Origin: CAILHX01 sp964511385
GTDB lineage: Bacteria; Pseudomonadota; Gammaproteobacteria; Burkholderiales; Methylophilaceae
Direction: 5' to 3'
Assembly (NCBI GenBank): GCA_964511385.1
Contig: CAZEFE010000003.1
Span: forward strand, 124,001 to 188,000
DNA: 64,000 nt
Shown one piece after another: positions 8,484 through 16,943 of the stretch. The translations under genes and the position numbers were made by a program. The first letter of the stretch is position 1; each line of letters opens with the position of its first letter. The notes beneath the pieces were generated by a model. It saw only the letters and a program-made list of their open reading frames with translations, did no database searches and was not told the DNA's origin.

Positions 8484-8545
8484 TGTAGGAGCGCAACTTG
8501 CTGCGCGATGTTTCGTGAAATCGCCCGGCAAGTCGGGCCCCTACG
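8484..8545. repeat. REP-type inverted pair, copy 1 (reverse orientation)
   Basis: Two GTAGGAGC-type half-elements face each other, each a small hairpin (GCGCAACTTGCTGCGC on the left; GCCCGGCAAGTCGGGC on the right). They are separated by a short linker. The unit matches the copies at 11546-11609 and 34772-34833 but runs in the opposite orientation. The form resembles Pseudomonas REP doublets. It lies between the convergent ubiX and doxX ends. Confidence 0.75.
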
Positions 8546-8574
8546 CAAAACTCTTTCAGGTGGGCAATCCAGGT

Positions 8575-8976
8575 TTATTTCTTCTTCAGATTATCCAGGC
8601 TGCATGACGTTGGCCCCACCGCGGTAAACGCGAGCAAACCGCCGGTCAGCCCGACATACAGCAGGAAAATCACCAGTTCCCGCGGGTCTGCGGCCCAGTT
8701 GGCATGCAAGGCCACCGCCAGGAACACGCTGTACCCGGCCAGAAGCCAGGTCGCGATGCGCGTCTTGAAGCCCAGAAACAAAGCAGCACCCGCGCCAACT
8801 TCAATCAGGAAAGTCAGCGGTACGACAAAATAAGGAATGCCGTGCGCCCCGAGGTAAGCGCCGAACTGGGCGTAGAAATCCGGATTGCGGGAAGCCAGCA
8901 GGATCTTGAAAATGCCAGACACCAGAAAAATTTGGGACAGCAGTATCCGCGCCGCGACAGGTACATATTTGTTCAT
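8575..8976 (-). CDS. DoxX family membrane protein
   Basis: A 133-residue protein with four predicted membrane helices, of the DoxX/DoxD-like family. The first helix begins AARILLSQIFLVSGIFKI, which is the family signature. Members act in redox or thiosulfate/sulfide-linked processes in some organisms, but most are uncharacterised. The ATG at 8976 has an AAGGA ribosome site; the frame extends upstream without reason. It is divergent from the Fae homologue, with a 157-bp shared control region. Confidence 0.8.
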   Translation of the reverse strand: MNKYVPVAARILLSQIFLVSGIFKILLASRNPDFYAQFGAYLGAHGIPYFVVPLTFLIEVGAGAALFLGFKTRIATWLLAGYSVFLAVALHANWAADPRELVIFLLYVGLTGGLLAFTAVGPTSCSLDNLKKK

Positions 8977-9133
8977 TGAAATATCCTTACACTCGGTTAA
9001 AAAACTCGCGACATCATGCCTGATACCCGGCGAATACTGCAAGCGCTACCTTCATTTGCTAGGGCCACGCGCTATCCGCTAAAATGCGCGGTTTAGCACT
9101 CCACTCCGACACCTTTCAGAAAGGGAACACACC

Positions 9134-9688
9134 ATGTCCAACAAGATCATTTTCAAGGCTGGCGAAGCCACCATCTTCAGCGAGGGCAAAGACGTCACCG
9201 CCGCCATGCCGGAAATCCTGATCGGTGCCGTTGACGGCCCGGTCGGCACTGCATTTGCCAACATGATGGCACAGAGCAAGGGCCACACCGCCATGTTTGC
9301 CGTGCGCGACATCAACCAACTGGTGCGCCCGGCCACCATGATGGTGCCGAAAGTGACGCTCAAGGATTCCATCAACATCGAACTGTTCGGTGGCGTGGTC
9401 CAAGCCGCTACCGCTGACGCCATCCTGGACTGCGTGATCGAAGGCATCATCCCGCGTGACCAGGTCAACGACCTGTGCATCATCAGCCTGGTGTGGATCG
9501 ACCCGGGCTGCGGCCCGCTGGCCAAGGAAGGCAAGCTGGACAAGGCCGATATGTACAAAAACAACTACGATGCCACCAAGCTGGCGATCAAGCGCGCGCT
9601 GAACGACGAGCCGTCCATTGAAGAACTGATCAAGAACCGCCACACCATCAAGCACTGCATGTGGGAAGACAGCTGGGATCAGAAGTAA
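9134..9688 (+). CDS. Formaldehyde-activating enzyme (Fae) homologue lacking the catalytic His
   Basis: Fae condenses formaldehyde with tetrahydromethanopterin in methylotrophs. This 184-residue protein shares the fold clearly, for example GTAFANMMA, EGIIPRDQVNDL and the C-terminal NNYDATKLAIKRALNDEP block. From memory, canonical Fae (about 170 aa) has a conserved active-site His in an AHIDLIIG-type strand near the N-terminus. Here the aligned stretch reads AAMPEILIG, with Met25 where His is expected. It also has an insert (DPGCGPLAKEGKLD) not in canonical Fae. It is thus best called a Fae-like paralogue; a role as formaldehyde binder or sensor is inference. It has a good ribosome site (AAAGGGA) and its own terminator, so it is a single-gene unit. 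Confidence 0.85.
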   Translation: MSNKIIFKAGEATIFSEGKDVTAAMPEILIGAVDGPVGTAFANMMAQSKGHTAMFAVRDINQLVRPATMMVPKVTLKDSINIELFGGVVQAATADAILDCVIEGIIPRDQVNDLCIISLVWIDPGCGPLAKEGKLDKADMYKNNYDATKLAIKRALNDEPSIEELIKNRHTIKHCMWEDSWDQK

Positions 9689-9711
9689 CCCTTTCTTGGC
9701 GATGCCACAAC

Positions 9712-9740
9712 AAAAAACCCCGCATTGCGGGGTTTTTTGT
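9712..9740 (+). terminator. Intrinsic terminator of the Fae-like gene
   Basis: Stem AACCCCGCA/TGCGGGGTT directly followed by a T-run, 24 nt past the stop. The A-run before it also lets it act on leftward transcripts from the FecR gene. Confidence 0.93.
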
Positions 9741-9765
9741 TGTTCTTAGTCTCATCAACCCACGT

Positions 9766-11370
9766 TTAGTCGGGAGGAGATCCCGCCGACAAGGTACCTT
9801 TCATTACTGCGGCCCCACTGAGCACGGACCCTCCACCGCTCAGGCCAATGGTTGAAATCAGCCCTTGCGCCTGGTTGCCGACAAAACCGCCAACAGCACC
9901 GCCGTCGATACCACCATGCACAGAAGAAGTCCCGGACAAACCAATACCTTCACCCATGAAAGATTGGATGGATCCCGCACCGGATGCACTCCAGGTACCA
10001 AACGCACCGCCGCTACCCGCTACCTGGAAGTTGGAAATATGCAGGCAGGTGAAATCCACCGCTGCCGATCCGGAAGTCAACGTGCCCGAAGCAACACCAT
10101 TCACCAGCGTCGGGAAGCTGCCCGGCACCAGGGTGTAGGTGCCCACCATATTATTGGCTTGCAGCGCATTCAACTCGGTAATGGTGGTGATATGGCTACC
10201 GGTAGCAAATGCCAAGCCACCGGGCGGATTATAAGACTCGCTCCAGGTTTCTCCATCGTAGGTTTCACTAAAAGCCAGGGTATAGCCCCCGCCCCAACGA
10301 CCCCATACCACGCCCAGGCTGGCATCGGTACCGTCCACGAACAGTTGGGCCGTACCAAGGCTGGCGGTATACGTGTAGGTGTTAGCCCCGTTGCTATACT
10401 GCCGTTTCCAGCCGGTCAGCACCCCGGAAGAATTGATGGTTGAAGAAAAATCCAGCGTGTAGCCCTCACCCATATCCCAGGTGCCCACTATATCGAATGC
10501 GTGCTCCACGTAATTTCCATCGTCATCGAAAAACATGACCGCCGTACCACCGCTGCCAACAGGGCCAGGCATGCTGGTAGTAATGGTTGGCTGGGTAAAA
10601 TCAATTGTTCCATCCGTAGTTTTAACCGGAATGATTACTTTCTGTTCGGTCGTGGGAGGGGCAGGAGGGTTATTGCCTTGCTCTGTATTTTCAGCCTGCT
10701 TTTCCGGTGTGCCACCGGCAGGTTGGTCATTGCCATTCTGGTTCTGCCCATTGGCGCCCGTGCCGCTGTTGAACGGGAAGTTAGGCACATAACCCGGCTC
10801 TTTTCCGGGAGGCGCCAGTGCCGTCTGGCCGGGGCCGGTGAAAATAGTCTTGCCGCCGCTTGTCAGGCTGTGGCCGCCAAACAGGGTGCGCACCGCCGTA
10901 CCGATGCTGTTGTTGTGCCCCACATCGGCGCCAGAGCCGCGGATACCGATGGTGGCGGTTGCCGTGTTGATCTTGTAGTTGTCTTTGTGCTTTTTGCCGA
11001 CCACGCCGGTCACTGAGCGCAAGCTGCCTTTGATCAGAGAGAAGATGCCTTTTTCGCTGCCATCTTCCTTGCCTTCGTATTTGAAGGTATCAATCTTGAA
11101 CTGGGTGTCCGGGCGGACGGCAAAAAAGCCACCGTCTTCCATCTTGATCTGGGCGAAGCCATTGCCCGCACTGGAAACCGTCTCGCCTTCGTCGATCGCC
11201 CCGCCTTTTTGCGCAAGGCGCTGCTTGCCTGCGGCATCGATGACCTGCACCTCGCCGTTAACAAACTGGAATTTGCCCGCGACCGCGTACGCCCCGGTCG
11301 AGAAAGAAAGCGCGAGGGCCGCCAGCGAGGCGATTCCGACGCTGCTGAATATTCGATCATAGGTTTTCAT
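9766..11370 (-). CDS. Large secreted FecR-domain protein
   Basis: A 534-residue exported protein. It has a signal peptide (about 1-29), then a FecR domain (about 33-145). The latter has the typical FVNGEVQVID opening, the GGFFAVRPDTQFKI strand and the TATATIGIRG motif. A Gly/Asn/Pro/Gln-rich linker (about 195-250) follows. The C-terminal half (about 270-534) is Gly/Ser/Thr-rich, beta-type and without recognised motifs. Classical FecR relays a signal to a FecI sigma factor, but no sigma factor is here, so this is the stand-alone FecR type often seen near surface-structure genes. The ribosome site AGGAGG is strong. The kinase/regulator pair upstream transcribes the same way and may control it. 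Confidence 0.8.
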   Translation of the reverse strand: MKTYDRIFSSVGIASLAALALSFSTGAYAVAGKFQFVNGEVQVIDAAGKQRLAQKGGAIDEGETVSSAGNGFAQIKMEDGGFFAVRPDTQFKIDTFKYEGKEDGSEKGIFSLIKGSLRSVTGVVGKKHKDNYKINTATATIGIRGSGADVGHNNSIGTAVRTLFGGHSLTSGGKTIFTGPGQTALAPPGKEPGYVPNFPFNSGTGANGQNQNGNDQPAGGTPEKQAENTEQGNNPPAPPTTEQKVIIPVKTTDGTIDFTQPTITTSMPGPVGSGGTAVMFFDDDGNYVEHAFDIVGTWDMGEGYTLDFSSTINSSGVLTGWKRQYSNGANTYTYTASLGTAQLFVDGTDASLGVVWGRWGGGYTLAFSETYDGETWSESYNPPGGLAFATGSHITTITELNALQANNMVGTYTLVPGSFPTLVNGVASGTLTSGSAAVDFTCLHISNFQVAGSGGAFGTWSASGAGSIQSFMGEGIGLSGTSSVHGGIDGGAVGGFVGNQAQGLISTIGLSGGGSVLSGAAVMKGTLSAGSPPD

Positions 11371-11480
11371 GATGATCCTCCTGACACAGTTTTACTATCC
11401 TAGCCTGCATGATAACGGCATAACTTCAGAAAATATATAGGGAAACCTGCCAAACCGTAGCGGCATCCGCCTGAAATCCA

Positions 11481-11500
11481 TCTAGGCAATCCCCCTAGGA
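11481..11500. promoter_or_regulatory. Candidate operator upstream of the FecR gene
   Basis: A short inverted repeat, CTAGG and CCTAG with 7 nt between, lies about 115 bp upstream of the FecR-protein start and about 115 bp from the end of the NarL-type regulator gene. It could be a site for that regulator. This is inference from position and symmetry only. Confidence 0.35.
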
Positions 11501-11504
11501 AAGT

Positions 11505-11609
11505 ACTGATAAAACCCGAATGCTCATCCAGCTGGTCTATCGTGCTTTGCAGGAGCCAGACTTGCGGGCGATTTTGTGCAACATCGCGCAACAAGTTGCG
11601 CTCCTGCAG
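11505..11609. repeat. REP-type element, copy 2, with extended upstream arm
   Basis: The core at 11546-11609 is an inverted pair (GCAGGAGCC ... GCGCTCCTGC) with a GCGCAACAAGTTGCGC half-hairpin. The 40 bp before it (ACTGATAAAACCCGAATGC...) also resemble the bases preceding copy 3 (ACTGATTAAACCCGAATTGC at about 34728). The mobile or amplified unit may therefore be about 105 bp rather than just the REP doublet. Confidence 0.7.
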
Positions 11610-11614
11610 CGGTG

Positions 11615-12289
11615 CTAGGGGCTGGCGCCATTGCCGTTCTCGCGCACCCAGTTGATGGCGAAATAGGTCAGTTCGCTGCCCGAGCCCAGATTAAGTTTTT
11701 TCCGGATGTTGGCACGGTGCGTTTCCACGGTTTTGATGCTGCGCGCCAGTTTGTCGGCAATATCGTTATTCTCCAGCCCCATGCCAATCAGGTGCAATAT
11801 TTCAAACTCAGTCGCCGTCAGGCCACCGATCGGCGACTGCGCCTTGTCACCCTGCAACATCTGGTTAATCAGCCGCGAGCGCATGCGGTCGCTGATATAA
11901 ATCTCTCCGCCGAGGATCTGCCTTATCGCTCGCAGCACCGTATCGGTGCCTTCGTGTTTCATCAAATAACCATGCGCGCCCGCCTTGAGCACGCGCTCGG
12001 CGTAAATCGCCTCGTCATGCATGGACATCACCAGGATGAACAGTTCGGGATATTTGTGGCGCAACTGCTTGACCAGTTCCAGCCCGGAGAACCCCAGCAA
12101 CGACAGATCCACAATGGCCATATCGTGCGGCGCCGCCTTTAGCGCCGCCAGCGCCTGCGGCACGTCGCCGGCCTCGGAACAGGCGTGCATCTCCGGCTCA
12201 TGATTGATGAGCATGGAAACGCCCTGCCGGACAATGGGATGGTCATCCACAATCAGGATTCTGGCTTTCCTCTGCTCGCTGAATATCAT
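11615..12289 (-). CDS. NarL/FixJ-type response regulator
   Basis: A 224-residue two-component regulator. The receiver domain (about 9-125) has the acidic pair in IVDDHP, the phospho-acceptor Asp61 (AIVDLSLLG), a Ser at the switch position (VMSMHDE) and a Lys in GYLMKHEG. The output domain is a LuxR-type helix-turn-helix (about 155-215: LTATEFEILHLIGMGLENNDIADKLA, KTVETHRANIRKKL). Its start codon overlaps the stop of the sensor kinase (ATGA), so they form a cognate pair. The FecR-domain gene downstream on the same strand is a possible target. Confidence 0.93.
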   Translation of the reverse strand: MIFSEQRKARILIVDDHPIVRQGVSMLINHEPEMHACSEAGDVPQALAALKAAPHDMAIVDLSLLGFSGLELVKQLRHKYPELFILVMSMHDEAIYAERVLKAGAHGYLMKHEGTDTVLRAIRQILGGEIYISDRMRSRLINQMLQGDKAQSPIGGLTATEFEILHLIGMGLENNDIADKLARSIKTVETHRANIRKKLNLGSGSELTYFAINWVRENGNGASP

Positions 12290-13386
12290 GGCTGATGACC
12301 CGCCGCAGGCAATGTAACGGTGACCCGGGTACCGCCATTCGGCCCGGAACGGTATGCCAGCGTAGCACCGATCAGCGCAGCGCGATACTGCATGGTATGC
12401 ATGCCCAGCCCCTCCTGTTTTTCCTTGGCGCCCATGCCGCAGCCGTTGTCAGCGACTTCGAGCACCCTGCCACCAGGCGTGATTGCGGTCGAAATACTGA
12501 TCCGGGTGGCGCCGCCGTGCCTGATCGCGTTATTGATCGCCTCCTGGGCGATACGGAACAGATTGATCGCCAGGCTGGAGTCATCATTGGCAGCGTTTGC
12601 CGTCACAAAACGCTCATCAAAATCCAGTTCGCATTCCATGCCGTATATGGTTCTGACCTGGTTAGCGAGTTGGCCCAGCATGGTCTGCAACCCGCCACCC
12701 TTGAGATCCACCGGATACAAGCCTTGCGCCAGTTGGCGCGTTCTCAGTACTGCCTCATTGATAAGCGTGGTGATTCTGGACACCAATTCCATTTCCGGCC
12801 AGTTCTGGCTGCTCAGCTTTTTGTTGAGCACCTCGGAAAGAAACGCAACACCGGTCAGGTGCTGCCCCAAATCGTCATGCAGTTCCTGGCCGATGCGTTC
12901 GCGGGTTTCCTCGCTGATGTTGATAATCCTGCGTTCGGCCATGTTGGCGCGTTCCAGCGCTGCTTCGGCAGCCTCCTTGGCGCGCTGCATGGATTGTTCG
13001 ACCTGCTTGCGTTCGGTGATGTCGCGCGAAACCACCAGCACATTCTTCACTTGCCCACCCGCATCCTTGACCACGCTGGACTGCGACTCGATATAACGGA
13101 TGCTGCCGTCATCAATCAGGTACCGGTATTCGGTGCGACCGCCCCTGGCGGTGCTGACCACCTGGTAAAACAGCGCCTTGACGCGTTCGCGGTCATCGGG
13201 ATGGACATGGGCAAACGAATCGCCGGCACTGCTGTCCTTCAGGATGCGCCGGTAGCCCGGGCTGTTGTAGACGCGCCGGCCCTGCGTATCCAGCACGGCA
13301 ATCAGGTCATCCACATTTTCCAGAATGAGCCGGAACAAGTCTTCGCTTTCGCGCAATAAATGCGCGGTGCTGGTTGAATCAGCCAT
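12286..13386 (-). CDS. PAS-domain sensor histidine kinase (NarX/DegS type)
   Basis: A 366-residue cytoplasmic sensor with no membrane segment. A PAS domain with PAC (about 12-125, ending VVSRDITERKQVE) is followed by a short coiled coil. Then comes a HisKA_3 dimer domain with the phospho-His in GQELHDDLGQHL (His170) and an HATPase domain. The latter has NLFRIAQEAINNAIRHG for the N box and VADNGCGM plus GLGMHTM for the G boxes. It is of the type that partners NarL-family regulators, and the partner is encoded directly downstream. The PAS domain suggests an internal ligand or redox signal, but no cofactor residue can be identified with confidence. Confidence 0.92.
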   Translation of the reverse strand: MADSTSTAHLLRESEDLFRLILENVDDLIAVLDTQGRRVYNSPGYRRILKDSSAGDSFAHVHPDDRERVKALFYQVVSTARGGRTEYRYLIDDGSIRYIESQSSVVKDAGGQVKNVLVVSRDITERKQVEQSMQRAKEAAEAALERANMAERRIINISEETRERIGQELHDDLGQHLTGVAFLSEVLNKKLSSQNWPEMELVSRITTLINEAVLRTRQLAQGLYPVDLKGGGLQTMLGQLANQVRTIYGMECELDFDERFVTANAANDDSSLAINLFRIAQEAINNAIRHGGATRISISTAITPGGRVLEVADNGCGMGAKEKQEGLGMHTMQYRAALIGATLAYRSGPNGGTRVTVTLPAAGHQP

Positions 13387-13462
13387 TCATCTGCTCGCTC
13401 ATGATCCGGTTTCCGACATAGGCACTGGTTGCAGAAATAATAGCATTGCCAGGCAGGAATTA

Positions 13463-14494
13463 TTACGCGCGTTTAAGCAGCGTCCTGATCGCGGCGGGGA
13501 GCGCCGCGCCTAACGCTTCCCGCTTATCCAGCCAGATCACTCCCGGCTGCTGCAATTGCGGCCGACGCTGGATGACCCGCAGCGGTTGCGGCGTGATATG
13601 CAGACGAAAATGCGTGAAGGTATGCACAAGGACTGGCTGCGGGGCCAGCAACTCGGTCGCCACCCCATATTGCTGCAACGCGACGTGCTGCACGTCTCCA
13701 CCGGCAGCCGCTTCCGGCAAGCTCCACAGCCCGCCCCAGATGCCCGATGGCGGGCGCTTTTCCAGCAACACTTCGTTGCCATCCAGCAACAGCAGCATCA
13801 CAACGTGTTTTTCCGGTATGGCCTTGCGCGGTTTCGGCGTTGGCAATTGCGCCGTCAGGCCGCTCTGGCAGGCGACACAGGCGTTGGCCAGCGGGCAATC
13901 GGCGCAGTTCGGCCTGGTGCGGGTACACACCGTAGCCCCCAGGTCCATCAAGCCCTGCGTGTAGCTCTCAACCTCCTGCTCCGGCAGCAACCGCTCAGCG
14001 GCTTGCCACAGCTGTTTTTCGATGGCCCCTTGCCCCGGCCAGCCGGCGATGCCCAGGTAGCGCGCCAGCACGCGCTTGACGTTGCCATCCAGTATCGCCT
14101 GCCGCTGGCCATGGGCGAACGCCAGGATGGCGGCCGCAGTAGAGCGCCCGATGCCCGGCAGTTGCTGCACTTCTTCCAGCAACTGCGGAAACTTTCCTCC
14201 ATGCTGCGCCACCACCATCTGCGCCGCCCGGTGCAGGTTGCGGGCGCGGGAATAATAGCCGAGGCCGCTCCAGTGCTGCAGCACCGCATCCTGCTCGGCT
14301 TCTGCCAGGCTGGCAATCGTGGGGAAGCGCGCCATAAAGCGCTGGTAATAGGGGATCACGGCAGTCACCTGGGTTTGCTGCAGCATGATTTCAGACACCC
14401 AGATGGCGTAAGGATCGCGGATATTCTGCCAGGGCAGATCGTGGCGCCCGTTCTGCTGCTGCCACTGGATCAACTGCCGCGCAAAAACCGTCAT
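13463..14494 (-). CDS. mutY: A/G-specific adenine DNA glycosylase
   Basis: Removes adenine mispaired with 8-oxoguanine. The 343-residue protein has the MutY set: catalytic Glu35 in SEIMLQQTQV, a helix-hairpin-helix LPGIGRSTAAAI, catalytic Asp136 in ILDGNVKRVLAR, and four iron-sulfur cysteines at 190, 197, 200 and 206 (spacing 6-2-5). The C-terminal Nudix-like domain recognises 8-oxoG. The ATG at 14494 overlaps the ptsI stop as ATGA; the frame runs further up inside ptsI but lacks any family match there. It is the last gene of the long leftward operon. Confidence 0.95.
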   Translation of the reverse strand: MTVFARQLIQWQQQNGRHDLPWQNIRDPYAIWVSEIMLQQTQVTAVIPYYQRFMARFPTIASLAEAEQDAVLQHWSGLGYYSRARNLHRAAQMVVAQHGGKFPQLLEEVQQLPGIGRSTAAAILAFAHGQRQAILDGNVKRVLARYLGIAGWPGQGAIEKQLWQAAERLLPEQEVESYTQGLMDLGATVCTRTRPNCADCPLANACVACQSGLTAQLPTPKPRKAIPEKHVVMLLLLDGNEVLLEKRPPSGIWGGLWSLPEAAAGGDVQHVALQQYGVATELLAPQPVLVHTFTHFRLHITPQPLRVIQRRPQLQQPGVIWLDKREALGAALPAAIRTLLKRA

Positions 14495-16218
14495 CAGGCG
14501 TTCAGTTTTGCCAGCAGCGCCTCGGTTCTTTCCGGCTCGTTGCTGGCAAGAATCTTGCGGGTCAGGCTTTCCAGCTTGGGCAATTCCGTCTGCAGCACCT
14601 GCCGCTTCACCGCCAGGATATGCGCGGGATGCATGGAAAACTGCCGCAAGCCGAAACCCAGCAGCATGCGGGTCAATTTGGCGTCGCCCGCCATTTCGCC
14701 GCACACCGACACCGGCTTGCCGGCCTTGTTGGCGGCGCGTATCGCACGCTCGACCAAGTGCAGCACCGCCGGATGCAAGGGATTGTACAAATAGCCCACG
14801 GCATCGTCGGTACGGTCGATGGCAAGGGTATATTGGATCAGGTCGTTGGTACCGATGGACAGAAAATCCAGGTCCCGCACAAAAGCGTCCACGCCCAGTG
14901 CCGCGGCTGGAATTTCAATCATGCCGCCGACCGGCACCTGCTCGTCGAACGGGATATCCTGCTCGCGCAGGCTTTGCTTGGCGCGCTCCAGCAGGTACAG
15001 CGTCTGGCGCAACTCGGCCAGGGTGCACAGCATGGGGATCAGTATCTTCACCTGGCCGTAATGCGAGGCGCGCAGGATGGCGCGCAACTGCCCGTGGAAC
15101 ATTTGCGGCTCGGCCAGGCACAAGCGGATGGCGCGCAACCCCAGCGCCGGGTTGGTGACCGTGCGCGCACCGTCCGGCGTGGCCTGCTTGTCGGCGCCAA
15201 TATCCAATGTGCGGATGGTGACCGGCTGGCCTTTCATGGTCTCGGCCACCTTGCGATAGGCTTCGAACTGTTCTTCTTCCCCCGGCCATTCGCGGCGGTT
15301 CATGAACAGGAACTCGGTACGGTACAGGCCGATCCCGGTGGCGCCGGCGGCACGCGTCTGCGCCACGTCTTCCGGCACCTCGATGTTGGCGTGCAATTCC
15401 ACCACCTCGCCGTCCAGCGTCACCGCGCGGGTCTGCTTCAGGCGCTTCAGCTTTTGCTGTTCCAGCTCCCACTGTTCCTGCCGCAACCGGTATTCGGCCA
15501 GCGTGTCCTTGTCGGGCGCAACAATCACTACGCCCTGCTCGCCGTCCACAATAATCAGCTCGCCGTCGCGGATCAGATCGCGCGCCCGATGCAGCGCTAC
15601 AATGGATGGAATGTTGAGGCTGCGCGCCAGAATGGCGGTATGCGAAGTCGCGCCGCCCACATCCGTCACAAACGCAGCAAACTGGTGCTGCTTGAATTGA
15701 ATGGCGTCCGCCGGCGACAGGTCGTGCGCCACCAGGATCATGCCGCTTTCCTGTTCCGCCAGCGCCGACTGGTTGGGGTGGCCCAGCAACGCCTTGATAA
15801 CGCGTTCCACCACCTGCACCACGTCGAATTTGCGCTCGCGCAGGTAGTCGTCGTCAATTTCCTCAAACTGGGCAACCAGCGTTTCCAGTTGTTGCTTCAA
15901 TGCCCATTCGGCATTGCAGAATTCCGTGCGGATAATGTGCTTGGGCGTCTCCGACAGCCCGGCATCGGACAGGATCATCAAATGGGTGTCGATAAAAGCG
16001 CCCATCTCCGCCGGAGCATTGCGCGGCAGCCCGCGGCGCACGCCGGCCAGGTCGGTTTGCACCGTTTTGACGGCCTGTTCAAAACGCGCGACTTCCTGCT
16101 CCACCAGCTCTGGCGGTACCACGTAATGGGCCACCTCCAGCAAGGCATGCGAGACCAGGTGAGCACGGCCGATGGCGATGCCTGCGGAAACGCCGACGCC
16201 GTGCATGGTGAAACTCAT
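14494..16218 (-). CDS. ptsI: Phosphoenolpyruvate-protein phosphotransferase (PTS enzyme I)
   Basis: Takes phosphate from PEP and passes it to HPr. The 574-residue length is normal. The phospho-His193 sits in the GGATSHTAILARSL motif. The PEP-binding barrel has GIGLYRTEFLFMNR, the GIGLRAIR-like ALGLRAIRLCL stretch, GGMIEIPAA and the C-terminal SVCGEMAGD motif with the catalytic Cys. It follows ptsH by 28 nt. With HPr, a mannose-type EIIA, HPr kinase and RapZ, it makes a regulatory PTS; no sugar-specific EIIB/EIIC is in the window. Confidence 0.96.
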   Translation of the reverse strand: MSFTMHGVGVSAGIAIGRAHLVSHALLEVAHYVVPPELVEQEVARFEQAVKTVQTDLAGVRRGLPRNAPAEMGAFIDTHLMILSDAGLSETPKHIIRTEFCNAEWALKQQLETLVAQFEEIDDDYLRERKFDVVQVVERVIKALLGHPNQSALAEQESGMILVAHDLSPADAIQFKQHQFAAFVTDVGGATSHTAILARSLNIPSIVALHRARDLIRDGELIIVDGEQGVVIVAPDKDTLAEYRLRQEQWELEQQKLKRLKQTRAVTLDGEVVELHANIEVPEDVAQTRAAGATGIGLYRTEFLFMNRREWPGEEEQFEAYRKVAETMKGQPVTIRTLDIGADKQATPDGARTVTNPALGLRAIRLCLAEPQMFHGQLRAILRASHYGQVKILIPMLCTLAELRQTLYLLERAKQSLREQDIPFDEQVPVGGMIEIPAAALGVDAFVRDLDFLSIGTNDLIQYTLAIDRTDDAVGYLYNPLHPAVLHLVERAIRAANKAGKPVSVCGEMAGDAKLTRMLLGFGLRQFSMHPAHILAVKRQVLQTELPKLESLTRKILASNEPERTEALLAKLNA

Positions 16219-16246
16219 CGGGTATTACCTCGCATGGCCGCCAAGT

Positions 16247-16516
16247 TCACTCGCCCTCTCCGAACCGGTTGTTGATCAGCTCCGTCAGCGCCGCCATGGC
16301 TTCGGCCTCATCCTGGCCATCCGTTTCCAGGATAATCTTGCTGCCCTTGCTGGCGGCCAGCATCATCACGCCCATGATGCTTTTTGCGTTGACGCGCCGG
16401 GCGTTGCGCTCTATCCATATCTGCGAACCAAACCGCGCCGCGACCTGCGTCAACTTGGTTGATGCACGCGCATGCAAGCCCAGCTTGTTAATGATTTCGA
16501 TTTCTTGCTTAAGCAT
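16247..16516 (-). CDS. ptsH: Phosphocarrier protein HPr
   Basis: An 89-residue phosphocarrier. His15 in NKLGLHARAS receives phosphate from enzyme I. Ser46 in NAKSIMGVMML is the regulatory site phosphorylated by HPr kinase, whose gene hprK lies 1.3 kb upstream in the same operon. Both sites are intact, so the switch between the two phospho-forms should work. It overlaps the EIIA gene by 8 nt. Confidence 0.96.
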   Translation of the reverse strand: MLKQEIEIINKLGLHARASTKLTQVAARFGSQIWIERNARRVNAKSIMGVMMLAASKGSKIILETDGQDEAEAMAALTELINNRFGEGE

Positions 16517-16934
16517 GATTTGGTAGTGTATCCCGGCTGGCGCAGGCTTCCTGCGTAAAATGGATCACACCGCTGATGCCGCCGGCCATGGCTTTTTCCA
16601 CCACCACCGCCAGCGGTTCGTTGCGGTAACTGAGCGCGCGTACCAGCATGGGCAGGTTCACGCCCGCCACGCCTTCGACCCTGCCCGGCTGCACCAGCCG
16701 GCTGACGATATTGCAGGGCGTGGCACCGTACATATCGGACAATACCAGCACGCCGTGGCCCTGATTCAGCTCCACGACCATGTCCTGCGCCTTGGGCACC
16801 AGTACGGCCGGGTCATCGTGCACGGAAACGCCCAGCTGCTTCAGCAATGGCGGCGGGCTGCCAAGCACATGGTTGGCGCAGTGCACCAGGCTCTCGCCCA
16901 GCGAACCATGCGCAATAATGAGTATGCCTATCAC
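16509..16934 (-). CDS. PTS EIIA component, mannose/fructose family
   Basis: A 141-residue single-domain EIIA of the mannose type. The phospho-His9 lies in IIAHGSLGE, and the VLSDMYGATPCN segment is the family active-site loop. In betaproteobacteria this gene usually stands with ptsH, ptsI, hprK and rapZ and has no transporter partner, so it probably ends a regulatory phosphate chain. Targets are not visible here. A 9-nt gap separates it from rapZ and it overlaps ptsH by 8 nt. Confidence 0.92.
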   Translation of the reverse strand: MIGILIIAHGSLGESLVHCANHVLGSPPPLLKQLGVSVHDDPAVLVPKAQDMVVELNQGHGVLVLSDMYGATPCNIVSRLVQPGRVEGVAGVNLPMLVRALSYRNEPLAVVVEKAMAGGISGVIHFTQEACASRDTLPNHA

Positions 16935-16943
16935 GAGATTTCC

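Noticed and set aside
14620..16275. 551-codon open frame antisense to ptsI
   Set aside because: Shadow of ptsI; the enzyme I motifs are intact on the minus strand.
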